This document shows, piece by piece, positions 24,306 through 32,372 of a stretch of DNA of 33,709 bases (positions are counted from its first letter, which is position 1; every line of letters begins with the position of its first letter). Below the pieces are notes generated by a model, which ran no database searches, was not told the DNA's origin, and was given only the letters and a program-made list of their open reading frames with translations. The translations under genes and the position numbers were made by a program. The stretch is from Nitrospirota bacterium (GTDB lineage Bacteria; Nitrospirota; Leptospirillia; Leptospirillales; Leptospirillaceae), in NCBI GenBank assembly GCA_021828805.1, contig JAJZCZ010000015.1, positions 1-33,709 of the forward strand, in the 5' to 3' direction.

Positions 24306-25019
24306 GTGAAATACAATCATCCGCTTGTTCCCGCCCTTTTTCAAAGACGTGAGAAACGATTTTCGGTTCTTGCCCGGATCCTTGAAGGTCCGGAGGAAGG
24401 GCAGGAGGTCTGGAGCCATTGTCCGAATCCCGGCCGTCTTACAAGCTGTCTCGACCAACCCGGAGTTCCTCTCTATCTCTCTTGCGCTCCGGAGAACCCC
24501 CGGAACCCCTCGTCATACCGCTTCCGGACCGAGCAGTCGGAGCCTCTTTCCGGGGTGAGGGTCGGGATCAACCCCCTCCGGGCAAACCTTCTGGCTGTCG
24601 AAGCGATATCCGCTTTCCGCCGCGGGTGGCGTCTTGATGGCTCCGAGGTCGCAACTCCCGGTGGGAGCCGCATCGATCACCTCTTTACCGACGAAGCCGG
24701 CCGGCGCTGGTTTGTCGAAGTCAAAAGTGTCACCTATCGGGAGGGAGAGGCTGCACTCTTTCCCGATGCGGTTTCGGAGAGGGCCATCCGCCATCTCGAA
24801 GAGTTGTCCCGGCTTGTGGCAGGGGGAGACAGGGCCCTCCTTCTCTTTGTCGTCCAGAGGGACGATTGCCGGTTCGTCGCCCCGGCTGACTCGGTCCATC
24901 CTGCTTATCGCAAGGCACTTGTTTCAGCCAAGCTGGCAGGTGTCGAATTTCTCGGAGCGGTCTTTCGTCCGGAGATGTCAGGGATCGTGATGGCGGGAGA
25001 ATGCCCGGTCCTTTTCTGA
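24306..25019 (+). CDS. sfsA: SfsA-family protein (sugar fermentation stimulation / DNA-RNA-binding nuclease-like)
   Basis: The 237-residue protein matches SfsA along its length: CPNPGRLTSCL near residue 40, NPLRANLLAVEAI, IDHLF, and the nuclease-like core FVEVKSVTYREGEAALFPDAVSERAIRHLEEL with its Asp/Glu/Lys residues, then LLFVVQRDDC and HPAYRKAL. SfsA was named from E. coli maltose metabolism and binds DNA; its biochemical role is still unclear. The GTG at 24306 has GGAG (24296-24299) six bases upstream. It ends 11 bases before the converging EAL gene, with no terminator between. Confidence 0.92.
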   Translation: MKYNHPLVPALFQRREKRFSVLARILEGPEEGQEVWSHCPNPGRLTSCLDQPGVPLYLSCAPENPRNPSSYRFRTEQSEPLSGVRVGINPLRANLLAVEAISAFRRGWRLDGSEVATPGGSRIDHLFTDEAGRRWFVEVKSVTYREGEAALFPDAVSERAIRHLEELSRLVAGGDRALLLFVVQRDDCRFVAPADSVHPAYRKALVSAKLAGVEFLGAVFRPEMSGIVMAGECPVLF

Positions 25020-25030
25020 TTCGGAATTCT

Positions 25031-26989
25031 TCAGGGAGTCTGGAGGGTGCCGTTCCCGTTGAACTCCTCCATGAAGGTTTCAAAGACCGGGCCGGGAAGC
25101 GGGCGGGAGTAGAAGTATCCCTGAATAAAGTCGGCCCCCAGGCTTCGAAGGATGTTCCTCTGGCCCTCGTGCTCTACTCCCTCGGTGACCGTCAGAATGT
25201 TGAGGGCGTGAGAGAGGATGATGATGCCCTTTACAAGCTCCCGGCTTCGGGTATTGGCCTCCAGGTCGTCGACGAAACTCTTGTCGATCTTCAGGTGGTG
25301 GATCGGAAGACGGTTGAGATAGCTGAGCGAGGAATACCCCGTTCCGAAGTCGTCCACCGAGAGGGCGATTCCCATGCGGTCCAGCTCATGCGTAACCTTC
25401 AGTGCCGTTTCCCACTCGGAGATCATGGTTGACTCGGTGATCTCGATGACGAGGTGGGCCGCGGGAAAGCCGGTTCGATTAAGAACTTCCCGAATATGGT
25501 CGAGGAAGCCTGCCTGCCGGATTTGCCGGGTGGAGGCGTTCACGGAGAGACTAATGTCGAAGCCTTTGTCCAGCCAGGCACGTCCCTGCCGGCAGGCCCC
25601 CTCGAGAATGTAGGCTCCCAGCTCAACAATGCTCCCGTTCGACTCGGCGACGGGGATGAAGGTTGAGGGAGGGACGAGTCCCTTGTCTGGGTGGTTCCAG
25701 CGTACCAGAACCTCAGCCAGGTGGGCTTTGTCGCGCGTGATGTCGACGATGGGCTGAAAATAAAGGACAAACTCCTCGCGGGCGATACCCCGGTGAATCG
25801 ACTGGGCAAGCTCCATGGTCTCGAAGGTCCGGGCGGCCGTCGCTGGATCGAAAATCCAGACCTGATGTTCTCCTCCCTTTTCCCGTGAGCTGGAGAGAGC
25901 GCTTTTGGCCCGTTCAATCAGGATGTCAGCCTGGCTTCCATTGTCGGGGAAGAGCGCGATCCCCACAGAGAGGGAGAGGGGAATCTGGTGGCTGCCATAG
26001 TCCACTGTTCCACCGCACCCTTCCCGGACAAGCTTCCCCATGCGATAGAGCTCTTCAACGGACTTGGCATCGGTCACCATGATCAGAAAGGTGTCGCCTT
26101 CGCCACGGACCAGAAGATTTCCTTCTCCGGCCGCGGCTCCCAGACGTGAGGCCAGCTTGGTCAGGAGGGCATTGCCGCCCCCGTGGCCATAGGCAGTGTT
26201 GATCTTTTTGAAATCGTCGATGCCGACGGCGAGGATTCCGAAGAGCCGTGTTTCGGGGGCCATCAGACGGATGAAGGAGTCGATGCGGTCGCTAAAGAGA
26301 TTTTCGTTGGAGAGTCCGGTGACCTGGTCCCGGTAGGTCAGATCCCAGAGCTTACGCTCGTTTTTTCGTCGTTCCCGGAGAAACTCGACGCCGATAGTCA
26401 GGAGTCCCAGGACAAAGACCACGGCAAACTGGGTATTCCAGAGATCCATCTGCCTGTCCATGAGAGAGAGGCGGGAGCGTTCGATCCCGAAGAGGGCCGT
26501 CTGTGTAGCCAGGTGCAGTGAAAGGATAGACTCCTCGAGGGCCCGATAGTGAAAGCGCAACAATGCCTGGGAGGAGGGCTTTGAGAGGATGTCCGACCGG
26601 AAGAGGGAGAAGTTGAGGGCAAGCTCCGAGACGATCGTCCGGCTAAAGGGGAGCTTGCTGTCGGGGATTTTCAGGAGAATGGCATCTGTTTCCTGGAAGA
26701 GGGCCTTCTTCTGGGCGTCAAGATCGTTTGTTTCAGGAACTCCGGAGGATCCGGGCACAGCCTCGATGCGTTTTAGAAGTGCCTGTCGGACTGATTTTTG
26801 GAAGAAGATAAGGTGGTAGACAATGCGGGCGATCTTCCGGTTTTCCTGGAGGAGCGCCTTTTCTTTGTTGTGCCCTCCCCTGATCTTTTGCTGGATTGAG
26901 ATCGAGGAGACCAGAATGAGGGTCACAAAGAGAGCGGGAAGGAGGGGAATTCCCGAGAGGACGCTGGCCAGACGGCGGATCAGGAACAT
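25031..26989 (-). CDS. Membrane-bound GGDEF-EAL protein with degenerate GGDEF, likely c-di-GMP phosphodiesterase
   Basis: A 652-residue protein with transmembrane segments at about 13-32 and 186-203 around a periplasmic helical region, then GGDEF and EAL domains. The GGDEF signature is altered to EGDTF at 297-301 (RGEGDTF), losing the catalytic Glu and a phosphate-binding Gly, so cyclase activity is unlikely; such domains can bind GTP and regulate the EAL. The EAL domain is complete: Glu426 (EVL), Asn484, Glu516 (EITES), Asp546-Asp547 (DDFGTG), Lys567 (LKID), Glu603 (EGVE) and Gln623 (QGYF). It should break down cyclic-di-GMP. It lies 48 bases downstream of the response-regulator gene on the same strand and is probably in its operon. 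The ribosome site is weak. Confidence 0.92.
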   Translation of the reverse strand: MFLIRRLASVLSGIPLLPALFVTLILVSSISIQQKIRGGHNKEKALLQENRKIARIVYHLIFFQKSVRQALLKRIEAVPGSSGVPETNDLDAQKKALFQETDAILLKIPDSKLPFSRTIVSELALNFSLFRSDILSKPSSQALLRFHYRALEESILSLHLATQTALFGIERSRLSLMDRQMDLWNTQFAVVFVLGLLTIGVEFLRERRKNERKLWDLTYRDQVTGLSNENLFSDRIDSFIRLMAPETRLFGILAVGIDDFKKINTAYGHGGGNALLTKLASRLGAAAGEGNLLVRGEGDTFLIMVTDAKSVEELYRMGKLVREGCGGTVDYGSHQIPLSLSVGIALFPDNGSQADILIERAKSALSSSREKGGEHQVWIFDPATAARTFETMELAQSIHRGIAREEFVLYFQPIVDITRDKAHLAEVLVRWNHPDKGLVPPSTFIPVAESNGSIVELGAYILEGACRQGRAWLDKGFDISLSVNASTRQIRQAGFLDHIREVLNRTGFPAAHLVIEITESTMISEWETALKVTHELDRMGIALSVDDFGTGYSSLSYLNRLPIHHLKIDKSFVDDLEANTRSRELVKGIIILSHALNILTVTEGVEHEGQRNILRSLGADFIQGYFYSRPLPGPVFETFMEEFNGNGTLQTP

Positions 26990-27037
26990 GCGGGGGTCTC
27001 TTTCTTAATTGGGGGCAGTGAGTCCGGTTGACAGGAG

Positions 27038-29584
27038 TTAGTCTGGTGTCTCCTCAAGGGTTCGGAGGAGCGACTCCTTCTGGAGAGTCTGGTAGAGGGA
27101 CTGGAGACGATCCTTCCGGGCAAGAAGGCTGCAGGCCAGTGTATTCACTCCTGCCACGTCGCGAAGTCTCAGCCTGTCGAACATCGTGAGGGTGGCTGAT
27201 TCGATCTCGATTGACAGGGTTTCGAGGGGCAGAAAGACTGGAAGTGTTCCGTAGAGCTTTCGTCCTTCGCCTGAGAACCAGCTGGAAACAGGGGAAGGGT
27301 CCGGCACGCCGTTGGGCGGACAGTCATCCGGGCTCTCTTCGAGTCGGGCGAGGGTGATCATTCGGGAGAGCCAGGTGAGGTGAGTGACAAAGACCGAAAG
27401 GATATGCAATTCGTTTTCAGAAACCTCCCGGGCCTCGGGGGTGGTATGTCCGCTTCCGGACCACCCGTCGTGCCAGGAGAGGAACTCCTCCGGGGGAAGA
27501 GGGGGTGAAATCCCGAATCCCTGTGCCAGATCGCATCCCATCTTCTCGAGAAGAAGTCCGTAAGACCTCTTTTCAAGCCCTTTGGCTACAACCTTGTGGC
27601 CAAGTCCCCGGGCAAGCCCTGCAACGCCTTCGATAAGCCCCATGTTCCGGCGCGTGGACTGGAAGTCCAGGATGACATTCCGGTCGATTTTCAGAGCATC
27701 AAGGGGGAGGGACGAAAGGTGAGGTAATGTTGTTTGTCCCACCCCGAAGTCGTCGAGTGAGATGAGGATGCCCAGCTCCTTCATGCGGTCAAGGTTCTTC
27801 CGGATTCCGGACAGGCTTCCGGTCTCGGTATTTTCGCGGATTTCGACTCTCAGAAGGCCGGAAGGAATCGTTCCGTGACGAGTGAGTATGCTGGCAAGAT
27901 CCTTATGAAAGTTCAGCTGGGCGAGCCAGGAGGCATCGAGGTTAACGCTGATGGGGATTGTGATCCCTTTCCGGGTCCATTTGGCAAGCTGGCTGACTGC
28001 CTCGTCGAGCACCCATCTGTCGAGGCGGCTGATTGTTTCCGATCCCGCGATCAGTGGCAGAAAGCTGTGGGGAGAGAGGAAGCCTTTTTCCGGATGATTC
28101 CAGCGGACAAGGGCTTCGGCATAGATGATTTCGTCCGTCAGAAGATTCACTACCGGCTGGTAGCAGAGGGTCAGTGCTCCCTGCTCAAGGGCGAGGCTGG
28201 TCTCTCTGATCGCCGCTGTCCGACGGTCTTCCTCAGCGTCCATCTCCGGATCATAGAAGACATATCGGCGCGTTCCACTCTGCTTGGCCTGGTACATGGC
28301 CCGATCGGCCTTTGCGACCAGATCCTCGGCCGTTTCTCCATCGGAGGGGAACATGGCGGTGCCGATCGAGGCTTCTGTCGAGAGGCGATAGTTTCCGACC
28401 GTGAAAGGAAGGGCAAGGCGGGCAACGAGCTTTTCGAGAAACCGGGAGACGCTTCCGGGCTTCCCGACGTTGTGCAGGATGATGGCAAACTCATCTCCCC
28501 CCAGGCGGGCGATGGCATCAGAGCGTCGCACGAGCCGGTGCATACGTCCGGCCACCTCCAGGAGAAGGCTGTCGCCGGCTCCGTGCCCATAGGTATCGTT
28601 GACCGACTTGAAGCGATTGAGATCTAAAATGAGAAGTGCGAAGGGTCTTCCGCTTCTCCGGCCGTTTTCAAGACTCCGGGAGAGCTCGGCTATGAAGCCC
28701 TTCCGGTTGGCGAGGCCTGTGAGAGGGTCGGAACTTGCCATGGAGGCAAGGGCGAGCTCCATCTCCTTCCGTTTTACGGCATAGGCAACAGAGCGCAACA
28801 GAAGCGGGGCTGTGACCATTTCCTTGACCAGAAAGTCCTGGGCCCCGGCGGCAAGGGCTGAGACTGCAATGGCTTCTTCCCGGACCCCAGACAGAATGAC
28901 GACGGGATGCTGGTCGTCAAACTCCCGGAAAGTTCTGAGGCTTTGGATTCCTTCACCGTCCGGGAGTGCCAGGTCGAGGAGAACGGCATCAACGGAGACA
29001 TTTTCAAGAAGCTGGCGGGCCTCGGTCAGCGACCGGGCGAAGATCAGTGAGAGGGGGCGCCCGAATGCAGAACCCCTGACCATCTCCCGAAGCAGGACCT
29101 GGTCCCCCGGATTGTCCTCGACGACAAGGAGCTCGAGGGGAAGTCCGTCTGGCGCTTCGCTGCGAAAGTCGCTGTGAGGGGCCGGATGACGGGAGAAGAT
29201 CTTTTCCGCCACACTGCCAAGGATATGAAGAAGGTCTTCCGGGTTTTGGGGCGAGATGAGAAAGAGATTTCTGTTTCTGTTGGAAAGAGAGAGAAGGCTT
29301 GCATCGGGAGTGTCGGAAAAGACAACAACCGAAGTTCCCGCAAGGCGGGAGAGGGCGGCTTTGAAGTCTGTTTTTTCGGAAAGTGTGGCATCTCTGTTTG
29401 AAAGGAGCAGGACATCTGGGGCCGGATCGCCGGAGTGTCTCACCTGATCGAGAAAGTCCTTGGTGCTCCCGGAACGAACGAGATGGATGGCCGTGTCACA
29501 CTTTTCCAGGGTCTCCTCGACGAGAGGCCATGGAATGTCTTCCGTGGCCACGAGGAAAATTTCCCGATGGGTGTCGGGGGGCAT
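27038..29584 (-). CDS. Response regulator with GGDEF and EAL domains
   Basis: An 848-residue cytoplasmic protein with five parts. Residues 5-130 look like a receiver fold lacking the phospho-acceptor (Ser at LLLSNRDA). Residues 150-270 are a canonical receiver with Glu156-Asp157, phospho-acceptor Asp204 (LLDLALPDG) and Lys254. The GGDEF domain is intact (362-366) with an RxxD site (353-356). The EAL domain keeps Glu490, Asn548, Glu581, Asp611-Asp612 and Lys632, but EITE reads EIRE and the EGVET loop is KGLEK (Lys668 for Glu), so phosphodiesterase activity is doubtful. The last 130 residues resemble a zinc-binding CZB-type helical domain (HLTWLS, SWFSGEGRKLYG) without most ligands. The ATG at 29584 follows AAAGGA at 8 bases. 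No histidine kinase is in the window. Confidence 0.9.
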   Translation of the reverse strand: MPPDTHREIFLVATEDIPWPLVEETLEKCDTAIHLVRSGSTKDFLDQVRHSGDPAPDVLLLSNRDATLSEKTDFKAALSRLAGTSVVVFSDTPDASLLSLSNRNRNLFLISPQNPEDLLHILGSVAEKIFSRHPAPHSDFRSEAPDGLPLELLVVEDNPGDQVLLREMVRGSAFGRPLSLIFARSLTEARQLLENVSVDAVLLDLALPDGEGIQSLRTFREFDDQHPVVILSGVREEAIAVSALAAGAQDFLVKEMVTAPLLLRSVAYAVKRKEMELALASMASSDPLTGLANRKGFIAELSRSLENGRRSGRPFALLILDLNRFKSVNDTYGHGAGDSLLLEVAGRMHRLVRRSDAIARLGGDEFAIILHNVGKPGSVSRFLEKLVARLALPFTVGNYRLSTEASIGTAMFPSDGETAEDLVAKADRAMYQAKQSGTRRYVFYDPEMDAEEDRRTAAIRETSLALEQGALTLCYQPVVNLLTDEIIYAEALVRWNHPEKGFLSPHSFLPLIAGSETISRLDRWVLDEAVSQLAKWTRKGITIPISVNLDASWLAQLNFHKDLASILTRHGTIPSGLLRVEIRENTETGSLSGIRKNLDRMKELGILISLDDFGVGQTTLPHLSSLPLDALKIDRNVILDFQSTRRNMGLIEGVAGLARGLGHKVVAKGLEKRSYGLLLEKMGCDLAQGFGISPPLPPEEFLSWHDGWSGSGHTTPEAREVSENELHILSVFVTHLTWLSRMITLARLEESPDDCPPNGVPDPSPVSSWFSGEGRKLYGTLPVFLPLETLSIEIESATLTMFDRLRLRDVAGVNTLACSLLARKDRLQSLYQTLQKESLLRTLEETPD

Positions 29585-29668
29585 GTGAAAATCCTTTCTT
29601 GGCCATGTTGTGGGTACATTGATGGAGGATGGCGGCCGCAAGAAGTGAAAGGGCCAACATATGAGGGT

Positions 29669-29713
29669 CCCGACGCCAAAGACATGCCCATTGGGTGTGT
29701 CACTGGCGTCGGG
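29669..29713. repeat. 45-base imperfect palindrome between caspase and response-regulator genes
   Basis: Perfect 10-base arms CCCGACGCCA (29669-29678) and their complement (29704-29713) enclose further pairing of GACA (29681-29684) with TGTC (29698-29701) and CCC (29687-29689) with GGG (29693-29695). It lies 12 bases after the caspase-gene stop and about 85 bases before the response-regulator start. No T-run follows on either strand, so it may be an mRNA 3'-end structure, a Rho-independent-like barrier or an operator. Confidence 0.55.
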
Positions 29714-29724
29714 GAATCGCTCTT

Positions 29725-31188
29725 CTATCGTATCAAAAGGCTTTCCGGGTCCGTAGTGTGGAAAAGGATCTGGGGGGTCTGGCTCCGGTTATGCCGTCTT
29801 GCTGCATCCTCAACCCGGGGTTTCACATAGGTGTAGAGGCCCTCGACGGGAACGGCAGACTGATTGTCGGAACCTTTGAGTTTTGCGTTAAGAGACTTCA
29901 GCAAATAGTACGTGAAGACCCCGTGTTCGCCCCTGACGGTCATGCCTGAAATCTGGTCGTGGGCAGCAGCTGAGAGAACCACGATCTTTCCGACGGAGTT
30001 CGACCCCATGTGAACCGCCACCAGCGGCCGGGCTCCCGTCTCGAGGACGGAACGGCCCCCTGCGCCTGAGAAGCAGGAGTCGAGGGCAATGAGGATGTTC
30101 TTGGCTGGAAGGGCGTTCAGGTCGGTATAGAGATTCTTGAGAGGAAAGGCAGTATCGGGAAGATCGGAAAGCTCCACATCCGAAGTCACGAGGTAGGCTT
30201 CCTGGGAGTCGGGATCCGGTGCCCCGTGGCCCGAGAAATAGAAGAAGACGGTCGAGTTCTTGTTCGTGTTGTTTTTGAGCCAGCGGATCTCAGACTTCAG
30301 GACTCCACGGGTGGCGTGCTTGTCGGTCACCATATGAATATTCCGTTCAGGAAATCCCAGTGCCCGGAGGTGGCGTTTGATGGCCTGGGCGTCCCGGGCG
30401 GCATACTTGGCTGGAGGAATGTCGGAGCTCAGGTATTTTTCGATTCCGATGACCACGGCATAGGCATTGGGATTTGCCGGAAAGATGTAGTCGGGGGTGT
30501 CGGCCGGGGTCTTCGGAACGAATGCTTCGGCTGCGATCTTTGAAGCTTTCTCGGCTCCGAGACCTGAGGCTACGGCCGAGGCTACGAGCGCCTGGAGCTC
30601 TTTTCTGGAAAGCCCTCCTCCGGAGTTGGCCACTGTCTCTCCGGATTGTCCTACATATGCGATTCTCTGGGCGGCGACCTTCCGGTAGAGGCGCTGGCCG
30701 ACGGTAAAGTCTTTTTTGATTTCGTGGCTCGTTGCCTCAAGAAGGCCATTGCGGGCGTAGCCGCCCTCTCCGCTGGAGATGACCCGGAGAAGAAGCTTTC
30801 CGTTGTAGGCGGATACCGCTTCTGCCGTGTCGTTCACGGAAACTCCGGAGTGGAAGGAAAGCTTGATAATGGCGTCGAAGCCGCTTTCCGGGGAGACAAG
30901 GTCGGGTGTCGTCAGGGTGGGGGTCCCGCCCATCTGCTTGATCGTTTTTGAGATATCCGCTGCAAGCTCTTTGGAGAGGGCTGAGTTTGGTGCAAGGACA
31001 AGACGGTTGTAGCTTGTGATAATACCAAAGTGAAGGGGGCGTCGTGCGGCCAGGACGGCCTTCGAGACGTCGTTTCCGGTTTGCGGGGCGATGTAGTCGA
31101 GGCTTGTGGTCGAACTGCAGGCAGAGAGAAGGGCAAGGGCCAGTGCATTGGCCGAAAGGGCCATCCGGTAAAAGGAAAGGCGTCTCAT
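29725..31188 (-). CDS. Caspase-like (C14 family) lipoprotein
   Basis: A 487-residue protein with a lipoprotein signal (hydrophobic ALALALLSAC, lipid-carrying Cys24), so anchored on the periplasmic side of a membrane. The C-terminal half is a caspase-type peptidase domain: AYAVVIGIEKYLSSDIPPA, DKHATRGVLKSEI, the catalytic His321 in FYFSGHGAP, and the catalytic Cys372 in IALDSCFSGAGG, then VLSAAAHDQISGM and FTYYLLKSL. The spacing of His and Cys is normal, so activity is expected; such prokaryotic enzymes usually cut after basic residues. The N-terminal half (about 35-235) is not recognised. ATG 31188 is chosen over 31209 because GGAGG lies six bases before it. It follows the DUF4384 gene by 57 bases on the same strand. 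Confidence 0.92.
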   Translation of the reverse strand: MRRLSFYRMALSANALALALLSACSSTTSLDYIAPQTGNDVSKAVLAARRPLHFGIITSYNRLVLAPNSALSKELAADISKTIKQMGGTPTLTTPDLVSPESGFDAIIKLSFHSGVSVNDTAEAVSAYNGKLLLRVISSGEGGYARNGLLEATSHEIKKDFTVGQRLYRKVAAQRIAYVGQSGETVANSGGGLSRKELQALVASAVASGLGAEKASKIAAEAFVPKTPADTPDYIFPANPNAYAVVIGIEKYLSSDIPPAKYAARDAQAIKRHLRALGFPERNIHMVTDKHATRGVLKSEIRWLKNNTNKNSTVFFYFSGHGAPDPDSQEAYLVTSDVELSDLPDTAFPLKNLYTDLNALPAKNILIALDSCFSGAGGRSVLETGARPLVAVHMGSNSVGKIVVLSAAAHDQISGMTVRGEHGVFTYYLLKSLNAKLKGSDNQSAVPVEGLYTYVKPRVEDAARRHNRSQTPQILFHTTDPESLLIR

Positions 31189-31245
31189 CGAAATCCTCCG
31201 GGATATCATTGCTCCCGTCCAGAGCAGTGTCGTGGCGGGAATAGG

Positions 31246-32340
31246 CTAGTGTGTCGTGGCGGAGCGAAGCCTGATGGTCTTCTGATCCCCCACGGGATTG
31301 GGTGCGCTTCCGACGATTGTGAAGGTTTCGGCTGAGTCGTTGAAGGAAATTCCCTCACGAAGAAGCCGGGAAAAGAGTTCATAGACTGTCTTGTAGCCCG
31401 CGAGAAGAGTCTGCGGCGGAAGCGGCTTTGTCGTGGCGATCACCCGAAGGATTTCATGGGACTCGGAGGCGTTCTTCGGGAGCTCGGCCTGAAGGGCGAT
31501 CCCCTCCCGGGAGATCTCGGTGCTGGGAAAGGAAACCGTCTCTCCGGCTCTTGCATGCCAGACGGGGAGAAACTGCGGGTTGGGAGCGATGATGGAAAAG
31601 GTATGGTCTGCAGGGTTTTCATCAATGAGATAAAGGTAGCTGTCCTGCCCCAGAAAGACATGGGCAATCGCCATGTCCCCCGCCCGGTAGAAGGTCTGGT
31701 TCAGGGTCAGTTGAACCAGCAGCCGGTCCCGCTCGGGAGGAAGCTTGAGAAGGCAGGCCTTGATACGCACCATGATCCGGGTCCGGAGGCATCCCCCGCA
31801 ATCTCTCCCTTCGAAGATCGACGGGGTGCTCGCAAGGGGGACTTCCTCCAGAATTCGGGTGTTCTTCTGAGATCTCAGGTCACTTTCGACGTACTGGTCT
31901 GAACGTCCCGCGTAGGAGCTTTGGGCACTCAGAAAGGAGCTTTCGACATCCTCCCCGCCCTGGAAGGTACGAATGGCCCGATCCTCTGCCCGGGCGACAG
32001 CGAGTCCCTTGATAACGGCGGGGCGGACCTCATCTCCACGGACGGCGGATCCCGAGCTTTCAACCCAGGTGCATCCCCGGGGATCCTTGCCGAGAATGGT
32101 GGCGGCCGGGGGTTCTGAGGCAGCTGACGGGGAAGGGGAGCGTTCGACCACGGGGGAGGGGATCCTTGATGGAGAAGACTGGGGGGGGCTGGCATGGGCA
32201 CAGGAGGCTACAAAAAGAAGCCCTGAACACAAAAGAAGCGCCCTTCCGACCTCTCCCATGGGTATCAGGGAGCTTTGCGCGGAGGGATTCCGCGCCTCTT
32301 TAGATCGTCTGGTGTCTGTTGTGTCGGGTATGCGGTTCAT
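31246..32340 (-). CDS. DUF4384 lipoprotein
   Basis: A 364-residue exported protein with a lipobox (LLFVASC, Cys47) followed by a Pro/Ser-rich linker (PPQSSPSRIPSPVVERSPSP). A cysteine-rich motif GRDCGGCLRTR lies near the middle, and the C-terminal part is a DUF4384 domain: LNQTFYRAGD, DSYLYLIDENPADHTFSI, IAPNPQF and EILRVIATTKPLP. DUF4384 is often fused to caspase-like peptidases in bacteria; here the two are separate adjacent genes. ATG 32340 has GGAGGGG four bases upstream; ATG 32376, forming ATGA with the ankyrin gene stop, and ATG 32259, giving a compact signal peptide, are alternatives. Function is unknown; association with the caspase protein is the main clue. Confidence 0.85.
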   Translation of the reverse strand: MNRIPDTTDTRRSKEARNPSAQSSLIPMGEVGRALLLCSGLLFVASCAHASPPQSSPSRIPSPVVERSPSPSAASEPPAATILGKDPRGCTWVESSGSAVRGDEVRPAVIKGLAVARAEDRAIRTFQGGEDVESSFLSAQSSYAGRSDQYVESDLRSQKNTRILEEVPLASTPSIFEGRDCGGCLRTRIMVRIKACLLKLPPERDRLLVQLTLNQTFYRAGDMAIAHVFLGQDSYLYLIDENPADHTFSIIAPNPQFLPVWHARAGETVSFPSTEISREGIALQAELPKNASESHEILRVIATTKPLPPQTLLAGYKTVYELFSRLLREGISFNDSAETFTIVGSAPNPVGDQKTIRLRSATTH

Positions 32341-32372
32341 CGCCCCTCCATGGGACGAAAGGTTGCCTTGAT

